A stretch of 23,669 bases of DNA from Parcubacteria group bacterium (GCA_020063075.1 JAGUVE010000087.1:1-23669); one strand, 5' to 3'; positions 8,470 to 15,524 are shown, numbered from the stretch's first letter. Made by a program: numbers and translations. The notes: generated by a model not told the origin, from the letters alone.

Positions 8470-8570
8470 AAATCCAAAATCCAAAATCCCAAATCCTAAA
8501 TGGTTCGGCAAGCTCACCATCCCGAGCAAAGCCGAGGGACAAATTCTAAATTCCAAATCAGAAGTTCTAA
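8470..8570. repeat. Degenerate AAATCC(A)-rich tandem array split by a palindromic element
   Basis: The 159-nt gap between ComEC and the glycosyltransferase starts with a degenerate array of about 8-bp units (AATCCAAA, AATCCAAA, ATCCCAAA, TCCTAAAT) at about 8470-8501. It resumes after 8541 (AAATTCTAAATTCCAAATC). Between the halves lies 8502-8540, a GC-richer 39-bp insert with imperfect inverted ends (TTCGGC and GCCGAGG). It is flanked by AAAT at 8498-8501 and 8541-8544. The array is AT-rich, so the AAAT match could be chance. The insert shares short words with the element in the HAD gene at 10891-10957. Confidence 0.6.
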
Positions 8571-8578
8571 ACTATCAG

Positions 8579-10081
8579 TTAATAATTTAAAAATTTTAGT
8601 TTTTGCTTTTCTTGCAGATGTCGAATTAAAATTGCCAAAAGCAAATAAGAAATTGGCAACCAAATCCGGTGAACGTTTTCCAAGGTTAAGGAAACAAAAG
8701 AAAATTGAGAAAACCAGTCAATAATTTTAACAATATAGCTTAAAAAAAGCCACACGGGCAGAAAAAAAAGAGAGCCGAAAGGTAAAAAAATAATTGCCGA
8801 GATTCCGAAAATAAAAATCAAAATTGTTATTGGCGCCAAAAAGGGAACTATTAAAATGTTTGTCAGCGGAGACATTAAGGATATGTAGCCGAAATTATAA
8901 ACTAAAATCGGTGAGGTGAAAATTTGGGCAGATAGGGTGGTTAAAAGCGTTGTTTTTACCGGAAAAAATTTGGACTCCGGAATTTTCTTTACCCATTCGG
9001 AAAAAATCGGCTGAAGAAAAATCAAGCCCAGAATTGCCAAAAAAGAAAGTTGAAAACCGACATCGTATTTCAAAAGCAAAGGATTTAAAATAAGCATCAA
9101 AAATGCGGCGAAAACCACCGCTCTCGAGGCCAAAGATAATCTTCCAAAGTATTGAGCGGTCATCAAGGTGCCTGCCATAATTCCCGCCCTGACCGCCGAA
9201 GCTGGGGCTCCAACCATTAAAATATAAAGAAAAAGCAAAAAAATTGAGATATAAAATGCCTGCTGACGCCAGAAACCGAGCCCCAAGAAAAAAGATAAGA
9301 GCAAAAACCCGATAATTGTAATATTCATTCCGGAAACCGCGGCGATGTGGCGGGTGCCGGTAAGGTTTAGTTTTTCTTTCCAGGTGTTTGAAATTTCCGC
9401 CTCGTTGCCAAAAATCAGCGCTTTTAAGATACCGAGTTGGGGTGGCGAAAAAAATTTTTCAGCCGCCTCCTTGAACCTATTTTTAAAATAAAAAGGGCCT
9501 TTCTTGAAGGGACTTCCGAAACCGGAACCAATTAATTCAATTTTTGGAAAATTCATTACCGATAGCACGCCGTCTTTTTTGAGATAGTCCCGGTAATTAA
9601 AATCTTCAAAAACCGGCGGACTTTTTAAAAAACCGGTAAGTCCTAATTTATCGCCATATTGATATTCGGGGTAGCGATTGGCGGTCACCAAAACCCTCCC
9701 TTCAATTGGCCGAGAACTGTTCTCGACTGTTTTAATCTCCTCGGGAATAATTGTTAGTTTTTGACTTTTTTCCCTTATTTCTGGCTCTTTTACTATGGTG
9801 CCGATTAAGATAATTTTTTGTTCCGAATTGTTTAATTTTACCAATTCATTATTTAGAGATTTAAACTCGGCTGTCTGATAGCGCCAGCTTCCCGCTACTA
9901 AAAATAAAAGGCAGAAACCCAAGACCGCAATTTTTTTATACTGCCAAAAAAGAGAAATAAAAATGATGCCAAAAATCAACCCCCCACCTAAAAATAATAG
10001 GTGGGGGGCAAAAAAAGAACTAAAAAAAATTCCCCCGATAAAAGAGAGGCAAAAATAAAAAAAGATTTTGGACTTGTTCAT
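8579..10081 (-). CDS. comEC: ComEC/Rec2-family competence DNA channel, no C-terminal hydrolase domain
   Basis: The 500-residue multi-pass membrane protein starts with two helices and a DUF4131-like OB segment (about residues 70-190, with GDKLGLTGFL and FEDFNYRDYLKKDGV). The ComEC channel domain follows, with ALIFGNEAEIS and the highly conserved GTRHIAAVSGMNITI near residue 240, then about eight helices to the end. ComEC carries single-stranded DNA across the cytoplasmic membrane during natural transformation. Full-length homologues have a metallo-beta-lactamase-like domain after the channel; this protein stops at the last helix, a form I believe is common in small genomes. GGAAG lies five bases before the ATG, the clearest ribosome binding site in the minus-strand block. 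A GC-rich hairpin (9980-10008) encodes the second helix region. Confidence 0.92.
   Translation of the reverse strand: MNKSKIFFYFCLSFIGGIFFSSFFAPHLLFLGGGLIFGIIFISLFWQYKKIAVLGFCLLFLVAGSWRYQTAEFKSLNNELVKLNNSEQKIILIGTIVKEPEIREKSQKLTIIPEEIKTVENSSRPIEGRVLVTANRYPEYQYGDKLGLTGFLKSPPVFEDFNYRDYLKKDGVLSVMNFPKIELIGSGFGSPFKKGPFYFKNRFKEAAEKFFSPPQLGILKALIFGNEAEISNTWKEKLNLTGTRHIAAVSGMNITIIGFLLLSFFLGLGFWRQQAFYISIFLLFLYILMVGAPASAVRAGIMAGTLMTAQYFGRLSLASRAVVFAAFLMLILNPLLLKYDVGFQLSFLAILGLIFLQPIFSEWVKKIPESKFFPVKTTLLTTLSAQIFTSPILVYNFGYISLMSPLTNILIVPFLAPITILIFIFGISAIIFLPFGSLFFLPVWLFLSYIVKIIDWFSQFSFVSLTLENVHRIWLPISYLLLAILIRHLQEKQKLKFLNY
9980..10008. repeat. 11-bp perfect hairpin inside comEC
   Basis: CCCCCCACCTA (9980-9990 read across the arm) pairs with TAGGTGGGGGG (9998-10008) around a 7-nt AT loop. 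It stands out in AT-rich coding DNA and encodes the HLLFLGGG stretch of the second ComEC helix. Its ends resemble those of the clpB insert (CCCCCACACC). A 3-bp CAA lies on both sides, but there is no clean 4-bp duplication, so an insertion origin is only possible. Confidence 0.6.
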
Positions 10082-10122
10082 TTATCTTCCGGTCATTTTT
10101 TTAAAAATGGTTTTGCCTGCGT

Positions 10123-10148
10123 TAAAAATCAATCTTTGTTGATTTTTA
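10123..10148. repeat. Hairpin in the HAD-comEC gap
   Basis: TAAAAATCAA (10123-10132) and TTGATTTTTA (10139-10148) are perfect 10-bp arms with a 6-nt loop. It lies in the 74-nt gap between the HAD stop and the comEC start, transcribed leftward. It has no following U tract, so it is not a classical terminator; it may help process or protect the message. Confidence 0.5.
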
Positions 10149-10152
10149 GACT

Positions 10153-10200
10153 GCTTTATAGGAATTTCAATCTTTGATTGAAATTCCTATACAATAAAGC
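10153..10200. repeat. Long perfect hairpin covering the stop codon of the HAD gene
   Basis: Arms 10157-10172 and 10176-10191 pair perfectly over 16 bp around a TTT loop. A further GCTT/AAGC pairing (10153-10156 with 10197-10200) closes across a 5-nt bulge. The palindrome encodes the last ten or so residues of the HAD protein (YRNFNQRLKFL) and its TAA. No U tract follows on the transcribed strand. No target-site duplication is visible, so I class it as a structured 3' end rather than a clear insertion. Confidence 0.6.
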
Positions 10201-11008
10201 CGGAGGTAATTTTTTTCCGCCTAATTTATAAACAACGTCTTTTCTCTCAACAATTATTTGCCACCCTCTTTTTTTTGCGTATTTATAAAGTTTAAAATTA
10301 GGGTTGAAGGCAATGGGATACTTAACTAATTTTAAAAAGGGAATATCAATCTCGGTGTCTCCCACCCCCAGCGACCCCTCCAAGGTTAAATTTTCCTTTT
10401 TGACGGCCCGCTTTAAAATTTTTCCTTTGTCTTTAACCGCTTCCTCAAAAAGAATTTTTCCGGTAAAAATTCCTTTTTCATCTACCTCGAAGATTCGGCT
10501 GTAGGTTTTGTCAAATCCGAATTCTTTTCCGAATTGTTTTACCGTTTCCCGCGGGGAACCAGAAATCGCCAATAAATAGTAATTTTTTTTTAATTTGGAG
10601 ACCAAGCGGCGGGTAAATCGGTAAGTTCTGTTTTTTTGAAAAGCCAAAACCTTTCTCGCCACTTGCCAAACGTTTTTTGCTTTTACTCCTTTAATAAATT
10701 GCCGGTAGGCCTGAACAATTTTCTCAATATAATCTTCATAAGGACCCTTTCTGTCTAACCAGTTTTTAAATTCTCGGGCATAAATTTCTCTTGCTTTGAC
10801 GGGAAAAACTCCTTCCTCAATCAAGCCCTCTAAAAGTTCGATTAAGAGCGAAGACCTGAAAATTGTTCCGTCTAAATCAAAAATCGCAATCCTTCGGCTC
10901 CGCTCAGGATTGTCCTGAGGGCTTCGACTAAGCTCAGCCGAATGTCCCTGCCGAAGGGCAATCTTCTTTTTTTTTTGAAAAAGAAATTTTAATTTTTTTC
11001 TTATTCAT
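10156..11008 (-). CDS. HAD-family hydrolase (SerB-like); start reached only through a frame change at an A10 run
   Basis: The frame encodes a haloacid dehalogenase phosphatase. The nucleophile motif IAIFDLDGTIF (both Asp codons within 10870-10878) is followed by a helical cap, motif II LLAISGSPRE, and motif III/IV KGKILKRAV...GVGDTEIDIPFL. SerB-like enzymes hydrolyse phosphate monoesters; the substrate is unknown. No ATG, GTG or TTG lies in frame upstream of the nucleophile before a TGA at 11005-11007. The TTG at 10824 would leave out the nucleophile. An ATG at 11006-11008, overlapping the ftsZ stop, begins an MNKKKIKISFSKKK reading that joins the HAD frame if one A is gained, or a -1 shift occurs, at the ten-A run (10967-10976). 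The gene also carries a 72-bp in-frame insertion before the nucleophile. A rare ATT start, a broken gene or an assembly homopolymer error are the alternatives. Confidence 0.72.
10886..10962. mobile_element. Palindromic insertion at the 5' end of the HAD gene, with 5-bp direct repeats
   Basis: A 67-bp GC-rich insert (10891-10957) has perfect 8-bp inverted ends (CCTTCGGC and GCCGAAGG) and an internal hairpin CTCAGGA-TTG-TCCTGAG (10903-10919). It is flanked by direct repeats GCAAT at 10886-10890 and 10958-10962. Insert plus one repeat is 72 bp, so the frame is kept and 24 codons are added. Taking it out joins KK directly to IAIFDLDGT, the normal start of a HAD protein. Shared words with 8502-8540 suggest one family of elements. 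Confidence 0.75.
10963..10983 (-). other. Candidate slippage site (ten consecutive A, then G)
   Basis: On the minus strand the sequence is TTTC, ten A, G, AAG (A run at 10967-10976). It contains A-AAA-AAG, the classical -1 slippery heptamer. Runs of nine or more A also cause RNA polymerase to add or lose bases. Gaining one base or slipping by -1 would join the ATG at 11008 to the HAD frame. In frame 0 the same ATG would end after about 47 codons at a TAG. Confidence 0.5.
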
Positions 11009-11933
11009 TGAAACCGGTGAGAATAGCTATAACTTTAAGTCGTCCTTTCTTTAAGTTTTCATTTTCTTTGGCGCCAAAAATTATTTTTGCTTCGGGATTA
11101 ACTTCTTTTGTCATTAATTTTGCCACTTCCTCAACTTCAGAAAGAGAAATATCCGCTCCCGAAACATTGAATAAAACCCCTTTTGCGCCCCTCGGCGAAA
11201 TCTCAATTAAGGGAGAACCGAGGGCCATGAGAGCCGCTTTTTCAGCTCTTTTTTCTCCCTCTGCCACCCCAACTCCAAAAATTACCCTGCCCGAATTTTC
11301 CAAGACCGATTTTACGCTCGCAAAATCAACATTAATAATTCCGGGAGAAATTATTAAATCGGTAATTCCCAAAACCGCTTCTCTCAAGATTTCGTCCCCG
11401 GCCCAGAAAGCGGAAAGAAGAGTAATTTTGGGATTTAAACATTCCAATAATTTATCGTTGGAAATAATAATTAAGCCGTCAACTTTTCCTTTAAGTTTTT
11501 TAATCCCGGATTCGGCAATTTTTCTTCGCGAGTCGCCCTCAAAAGAAAAAGGTTTAGTAATGATGGCCAAGGTGAGAATCCCCAAGTTTTTGGCAATTTT
11601 GGCAATTACGGGGCCGGCGCCGGTTCCGGTTCCGCCCCCTGCCCCGAAGGTAATAAAAACCAAATCCGAATCTTTCAAAATTTCCTTAATTTCTTCTTTT
11701 TGTTCTTCAGCCGCTTTTTCCCCAATTTCCGGATTCATCCCGGCGCCCAAACCCTGAGTCAGATTTCTGCCGATTCTAATTTTAACATCGGCCCTGATTT
11801 TCCTTAAATCCTGGTCGTCGGTATTAACGGCAATAAGCTCCACATCTTTAATCCGGCATTTCATCATTCTTGAAACCGTATTTGAGCCCGAGCCGCCAAC
11901 TCCCACTACTTTAATTTTCGGATTTGATTTCAT
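11001..11933 (-). CDS. ftsZ: Cell division GTPase FtsZ, lacking C-terminal tail and T7-loop Asp
   Basis: The 310-residue tubulin-family protein has the nucleotide-binding motifs VVGVGGSGSNTV (9-20), VNTDDQDL (36-43) and the signature GAGGGTGTGAGP (97-108). FtsZ polymerises at mid-cell and sets the division plane. It has two oddities. The T7 synergy loop reads NVDFASV (201-207), with Ser206 where FtsZ has the Asp (E. coli D212) that activates water for GTP hydrolysis in the neighbouring subunit. The protein also ends at the last core strand (VIAILTGFNE), so the flexible linker and the conserved peptide that binds FtsA/ZipA are missing. Usual length is about 350-400. The ATG overlaps the ftsA stop (ATGA). 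It could be a specialised second FtsZ, or the only one of a reduced divisome; the window cannot decide. Confidence 0.95.
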   Translation of the reverse strand: MKSNPKIKVVGVGGSGSNTVSRMMKCRIKDVELIAVNTDDQDLRKIRADVKIRIGRNLTQGLGAGMNPEIGEKAAEEQKEEIKEILKDSDLVFITFGAGGGTGTGAGPVIAKIAKNLGILTLAIITKPFSFEGDSRRKIAESGIKKLKGKVDGLIIISNDKLLECLNPKITLLSAFWAGDEILREAVLGITDLIISPGIINVDFASVKSVLENSGRVIFGVGVAEGEKRAEKAALMALGSPLIEISPRGAKGVLFNVSGADISLSEVEEVAKLMTKEVNPEAKIIFGAKENENLKKGRLKVIAILTGFNE

Positions 11934-13159
11934 GGAATGAAAATTCTAAAGACATTTTTTATTTTGGCTAAAATTCCCCTGCCTGGCAAAGAACCTCCTT
12001 CTTCCCCTGAATCAAACCCTTCCAAGACCAAACCGCAGACGGAGGCAAATCTCGGGTCGTTAATCTCAGGAAAAAATCCTTTTGGCAAACCGATCCGGCA
12101 GGGCAATTTTAATTCTTTTTTGCAGAAATCCTTTATTTTTGGCAATTTTGCCCCGCCTCCGGTTAAGACAAGGCCTGAGGGCAAAAGTTGAGCCCTGCCG
12201 ATTTTCTTCAACTCTTTTTGAACTTCTCTTAAAATCTCGGCAACCCTGGCTTCAATAATTCGAGTAAGCGTTTTATTGGTAAAAACAATATTTTCTTCTG
12301 AATCTAAACCTTCAATTCTTATTTGCTCTCTTTTTGGAAGACGTTTTTTGCCTTTTTTTTCCGAAAAACAGGAACCAAGCTCAAGTTTTATTTTTTCAGC
12401 CGTATCAATGTCTGTCTTTAAGCAAATGGCAATATCGTTTGTGATATTACCGGAACCAATGGGAAGGATTGCCAAATGAATTAAATTTTCCTCCTCAAAA
12501 ACGCAAATGCCGGTGGTTCCGGCTCCGATATCCAAAAGCAAAACACCCAGCTCTCTTTCTCTCGGTGTAAGAACCGCCCTTGCGCTGGCAATGGGAGATG
12601 GAATTATGTTTAAAATTTGGAGGCCGGAGTTTAGAATTGCTTGATTTGAATTTTTTAAATAGGGAGAGAAACCTCCCACGACCAATGCTTCCGCTTCCAG
12701 CCGAACGCCCTGCATGCCCAAGGGGTCTTTTATTCCCTTTTCGCCGTCAACCATAAATTCTTTCGGGAAAATCTCTAAAATTTCTTTATTGGAAGGCAAA
12801 GAAAAGGTCTGAGCCGCTTGCAAAACACGGGCTATGTCTTCCTCTGAAATTTTTTGGTCGGCTCTTGAAACGGAGACAAGACCGCGAGAACCCTGACAAA
12901 ATATATGACTTCCGCCAACGTTGGCATAAACGTCTTTTATTTTATGGCCGCAATCCTCCCGGACTTTACCGGCTAAGGCACTGATAATTTCTGCCGATTT
13001 ATCCGGGCTAATCACCATCCCCTTTCTAACCCCGGAAGAGGTTTCTTGAACCTTGCTTAAAACTTTAATTTCTTCTTCTCCGTCTTTTTTCAAAACAGAG
13101 AGAATCTTTATTGTCCCCGAACCGACGTCTAATCCGGTGATAATAGATGGCTTCGCCAT
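11930..13159 (-). CDS. ftsA: Cell division protein FtsA
   Basis: This 409-residue actin-like protein has phosphate-1 motif GLDVGSGTIKI (9-19), phosphate-2 LLLDIGAGTTGICVF (207-221) and adenosine motif LVLTGGGAKLP (330-340). FtsA's own 1C subdomain lies between about residues 85 and 165. The last 15 residues (GILAKIKNVFRIFIP) form a basic amphipathic helix, the membrane-targeting sequence that fastens FtsZ filaments to the inner membrane. The ftsA-ftsZ pair overlaps by 4 nt as in many bacteria. Its normal ligand, the FtsZ tail, is absent from the adjacent FtsZ, so contact must differ or another FtsZ exists. No Shine-Dalgarno is visible before the ATG; the preceding 99 nt are AT-rich with many short inverted repeats. 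Confidence 0.96.
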   Translation of the reverse strand: MAKPSIITGLDVGSGTIKILSVLKKDGEEEIKVLSKVQETSSGVRKGMVISPDKSAEIISALAGKVREDCGHKIKDVYANVGGSHIFCQGSRGLVSVSRADQKISEEDIARVLQAAQTFSLPSNKEILEIFPKEFMVDGEKGIKDPLGMQGVRLEAEALVVGGFSPYLKNSNQAILNSGLQILNIIPSPIASARAVLTPRERELGVLLLDIGAGTTGICVFEEENLIHLAILPIGSGNITNDIAICLKTDIDTAEKIKLELGSCFSEKKGKKRLPKREQIRIEGLDSEENIVFTNKTLTRIIEARVAEILREVQKELKKIGRAQLLPSGLVLTGGGAKLPKIKDFCKKELKLPCRIGLPKGFFPEINDPRFASVCGLVLEGFDSGEEGGSLPGRGILAKIKNVFRIFIP

Positions 13160-13258
13160 AAAAATTTCAAATGTTAAATGATAAATTTAAAGACAATTTT
13201 TGAATTTTAAAATTTTAAATTGTTTGAAAATTTGAAATTGAAAATTAAAAATTATAGC

Positions 13259-13660
13259 TCAGGTTTTCAACCGGAGCAAATAATATTCTTCTTTCTCTTT
13301 CATCTTTTCTGCTTCAATTTCGCTCTTTTCGTGGTTATACCCTAAAAGATGTAAGATTCCGTGAATTAAAACCCCTGATAGTTCCACCTCAAAAGAAAAA
13401 CCTAACCTTTTGGCATTTTTTTTTACTTCTCTAAGACAAATAACTACTTCACCTAAACCATTACCCGGAAAGGCAAGAATATCAGTGACCCGATTTTTCC
13501 CTCGATATTTCTTATTCAAAGCCCTGATTCTTCCTTGACCGACTAAAGCAATTGATAAATTAGCTTTTTCTTTTTTCTCTCCTACCAAAATTATTTTAGC
13601 AACTTTCTTTAAAAATTCCTCCTCAATTGGATTAGTTGTTAAATTATTTATTTCAATCAT
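13259..13660 (-). CDS. ybeY: Endoribonuclease/rRNA maturation factor YbeY
   Basis: This 133-residue protein carries the family metal site HGILHLLGYNHE, with His100, His104 and His110 as zinc ligands, plus the conserved YRGKNRVTDILAFP (52-65) and GEVVIC segments. YbeY is a single-strand endoribonuclease that takes part in 16S rRNA 3' processing and ribosome quality control. Length is typical or slightly short. It lies upstream of ftsA on the same strand. Between it and the nucleotidyltransferase gene is a 13-codon gene remnant (13672-13710). Confidence 0.95.
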   Translation of the reverse strand: MIEINNLTTNPIEEEFLKKVAKIILVGEKKEKANLSIALVGQGRIRALNKKYRGKNRVTDILAFPGNGLGEVVICLREVKKNAKRLGFSFEVELSGVLIHGILHLLGYNHEKSEIEAEKMKEKEEYYLLRLKT

Positions 13661-13671
13661 AAATTATTATT

Positions 13672-13710
13672 TCAAAAACTAATCCAAATTTTAGAAAAAG
13701 CTTGATTCAT
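13672..13710 (-). pseudogene. 12-residue remnant of an anchored surface-protein N-terminus
   Basis: An ATG at 13708-13710 overlaps the nucleotidyltransferase stop as ATGA and reads MNQAFSKIWISF, then TGA. It matches the start of the cysteine-rich protein at 15516 (MSQAFSKIWIAVILS). The two share 25 identical bases (13681-13705 and 15487-15511). The rest of the gene is gone. It appears to be the head of a second copy whose body was deleted, or the scar of a recombination at this sequence. Confidence 0.65.
13681..13705. repeat. 25-bp direct repeat, copy 1
   Basis: This is identical over 25 bp to 15487-15511 (AATCCAAATTTTAGAAAAAG then CTTGA). Each copy lies just downstream of a nucleotidyltransferase gene: 1 nt after the first stop and 13 nt after the second. 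The pair brackets 1.8 kb containing module 1 and most of the cysteine-rich protein gene. Confidence 0.9.
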
Positions 13711-14378
13711 TTTAACATCTTCCTTAAATAATCAGCTGACCTTGAGCTAAAATAATCTTTTATCTTATCAATAATTTCTCTTCTTCGCTGCCGATTTTCT
13801 ACTGATAAAAGCGGAGAAATTTCATTTAAATCTTTTAACGCCTTGTGGGATTCTGACCAGAAAGAGCTTTCTTCTATTTTTACGCCAAATTTCCTTTCCG
13901 CCCATTTTAAAAGCTGTTTGACTCTAAATCTCTTTCTGATTAACAAAAAATACAAATCTACCAAATCTTTTGGGTCATTGCGGTCAAAAAAAGCCATTAC
14001 CTTATTTGCGGCAATATCCTCTAAAGAATCAATCAAAATGCCTTGCCATTTTTTTAGCGGCTTTATTCTCGGATGGCCATAAAAGACAAATTCAATTCTC
14101 AATTCCTCCTCATTGTGAAGGAAAAATTCCCAGCGGTCAAAAATTTTTTTCTCTTCTATTTCTTTTAATTTAAGTTGTTTTTTGAGATTTTGAACAAAAC
14201 TGATTATTTCATTATAGCCAAACGGTTTGCCGCTAAAAAAATCAATGTCTTTTGACTGCCGATGATACAAATAAACCGAAGATAATAAAGTGCCACCTGT
14301 CCAATAAAATTTATATCTAAGATGAGATTGGGAGAATAACTCCAAAACTTTTTTTTGAAGAGGGGTTAGTTCAGCCAT
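13707..14378 (-). CDS. AbiEii-like nucleotidyltransferase, module 1 (putative toxin)
   Basis: This 223-residue protein has the nucleotidyltransferase core WTGGTLLSSVYLYHRQSKDI followed by DFF, where GG and Asp44/Asp46 form the G-G...D-x-D metal site. A third acidic position lies in RIEFVFYGHPRIK. It also has the family helix DIAANKVMAFFDRNDPKDLVDLYFLL (split by key residues Lys, Arg/Asp, Asp-Leu). AbiEii/AbiGii-type proteins transfer nucleotides to RNA or other targets and act as toxins in type IV toxin-antitoxin and phage-abortive systems; this one's target is unknown. The start overlaps the small upstream gene by 8 nt. A diverged paralogue with the same gene order lies at 15525-16193. Confidence 0.82.
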   Translation of the reverse strand: MAELTPLQKKVLELFSQSHLRYKFYWTGGTLLSSVYLYHRQSKDIDFFSGKPFGYNEIISFVQNLKKQLKLKEIEEKKIFDRWEFFLHNEEELRIEFVFYGHPRIKPLKKWQGILIDSLEDIAANKVMAFFDRNDPKDLVDLYFLLIRKRFRVKQLLKWAERKFGVKIEESSFWSESHKALKDLNEISPLLSVENRQRRREIIDKIKDYFSSRSADYLRKMLK

Positions 14379-14577
14379 ATTTTTTAAAGTAGAATTTTAA
14401 CATCATTCTTTTGCCGGGATCTAATCTTTTTTTTAGTTTTTGAAAATATTTCTTAATTATTTCTTTTTTTAACCCTTGCCAATCATCGTAATTTATTTTT
14501 CTTTCCAAGTACCAAAGCCACTGCCTTTCGTTTTTCGGCTGCCAATTCTTCGGCAAATTGTAATCCCAAAGTTTCAT
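14371..14577 (-). CDS. Small partner protein of nucleotidyltransferase module 1
   Basis: This 68-residue, strongly basic, tryptophan-rich protein has no membrane segment. It has the same pattern as the 77-residue partner in module 2: W...LERKINY or LEQMINW, then LKKEIIKKYFQKLKKRLDP or LSEKLVRKYWKKLFLDP, then a C-terminal FYF/FLL helix. The helix-rich, basic composition and fixed place before the nucleotidyltransferase, with overlapping ends, fit an antitoxin or specificity partner, but it does not look like the winged-helix AbiEi antitoxin. I do not recognise a named family. A conserved box lies 40 nt upstream. Confidence 0.75.
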   Translation of the reverse strand: MKLWDYNLPKNWQPKNERQWLWYLERKINYDDWQGLKKEIIKKYFQKLKKRLDPGKRMMLKFYFKKYG

Positions 14578-14616
14578 ACTTTTTATAATTGAAAACTTTA
14601 TATTTAATCCTCACTC

Positions 14617-14639
14617 CTCCAAAAACCTGAAAGTAGAAA
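14617..14639 (-). promoter_or_regulatory. Conserved box upstream of module 1
   Basis: On the minus strand this reads TTTCTACTTTCAGG then TTTTTGGAG. It matches the sequence at 16405-16428 upstream of module 2 (TTTCTACTTTTCGG then TTTTTTGGAG) with one length change and one or two substitutions. In both modules it starts within a few bases of the preceding gene's stop and lies 23-39 nt before the small gene. Shared operator, RNA element or recombination site are all possible. Confidence 0.6.
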
Positions 14640-14640
14640 T

Positions 14641-15516
14641 CTATTCTGGTATTCTAAAAATTTGTAAATCTTCGGGGTTCGGTTTTGAACAATCTTCAGG
14701 ACAAATACACCAATCTTCGCCCTTACCACAAAGTTTGTCTCCGCATTTAACACAAGTATAAGCTGTCATTTCTTCTAAACAAAATACCTCATTATTTTTA
14801 TTTCTGTATGGATACGTAACATCGCGCTTTACTAATCCTGAGCAGCAGCTCTTACAATCACAGGGACCACAACGACTATCTCCTTCTTCCGCGCATTCTT
14901 TACGCCATTTCTCACAGTCCGTTTCTTCAATTGTTTCTTCTAGTTCAATAAACCTAAAAGTGGAAAGAATTTGTTTGAAAATTTTTTCCGTATCAAAATT
15001 TCTACAAATTTGAGTATCTATTTTTTCAATATGATAAATAAAATTGTTATTTGAAACTAATATAGCAGTGTTGGGAAAAGGATCTGAAAGATCTTCGCAT
15101 TCAAAAGCTTCTATACCCCCTATATTTACTAAAGTAAATTTTTCTTCTTCTAAACATTTAATTTTACTTAAGGCATATTGACCGTCTTGTACTTCCAAAT
15201 GTTTTTTTATATTTGAGCCTAAAAATTTTTCAAAACGAATTGAGATACAAGCATAATTTTCCTCCATATCTTGGTGACGAAAATCTACAGCAAAGGACAC
15301 ATCTCTATCAATTTCCCATTCTTTTGGATACTTCACTTCAAATCCATACCCCTCATTCCTATAGATTTTCCAATCTGCTGTCTCGTCTTTTACAACTCCT
15401 TCTGGAGCTTTCACCTCCTCTTTCTTTACCTCAAAATACTGCCAAGATAAAATTCCTCCGACAACAAAGGTGGATAGAATAACCGCAATCCAAATTTTAG
15501 AAAAAGCTTGAGACAT
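14641..15516 (-). CDS. Membrane-anchored PsbP-like protein with cysteine-rich C-terminus
   Basis: This 291-residue protein has one N-terminal membrane helix (about residues 7-27). A PsbP/DUF-type surface domain follows (about 48-195: WKIYRNEGYGFEVKYPKEWE at the start, FKQILSTFRFIE at the end), a layout frequent in anchored proteins of Patescibacteria. The last 90 residues hold many cysteines (CGPCDCKSCC, CVKCGDKLCGKGEDWCICPEDC), likely disulphide-linked outside the membrane. The latter motif resembles Cys repeats in other proteins of these lineages. No enzyme motif is seen; a surface or binding role is inferred. Its first 8 codons coincide with the 25-bp repeat also found at 13681. It lies between the two nucleotidyltransferase modules. 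Confidence 0.8.
   Translation of the reverse strand: MSQAFSKIWIAVILSTFVVGGILSWQYFEVKKEEVKAPEGVVKDETADWKIYRNEGYGFEVKYPKEWEIDRDVSFAVDFRHQDMEENYACISIRFEKFLGSNIKKHLEVQDGQYALSKIKCLEEEKFTLVNIGGIEAFECEDLSDPFPNTAILVSNNNFIYHIEKIDTQICRNFDTEKIFKQILSTFRFIELEETIEETDCEKWRKECAEEGDSRCGPCDCKSCCSGLVKRDVTYPYRNKNNEVFCLEEMTAYTCVKCGDKLCGKGEDWCICPEDCSKPNPEDLQIFRIPE
15487..15511. repeat. 25-bp direct repeat, copy 2
   Basis: This is identical to 13681-13705. Here it encodes residues 3-10 (QAFSKIWI) of the intact cysteine-rich protein and lies 13 nt after the stop of the second nucleotidyltransferase. Confidence 0.9.
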
Positions 15517-15524
15517 AAATAAAT

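Noticed and set aside
10153..10200. Rho-independent terminator after the HAD gene
   Set aside because: The stem is long and perfect but no U tract follows on the transcribed strand, and comEC continues in the same direction 74 nt on.
11008..11757. 249-residue plus-strand open frame opposite ftsZ
   Set aside because: It is the complement of ftsZ; composition (Ser/Pro/Phe-rich, no domain) is that of a shadow frame, and ftsZ is certain.
13160..13258. Possible structured element before ftsA
   Set aside because: Short A/T inverted repeats only, as expected by chance in such AT-rich DNA.
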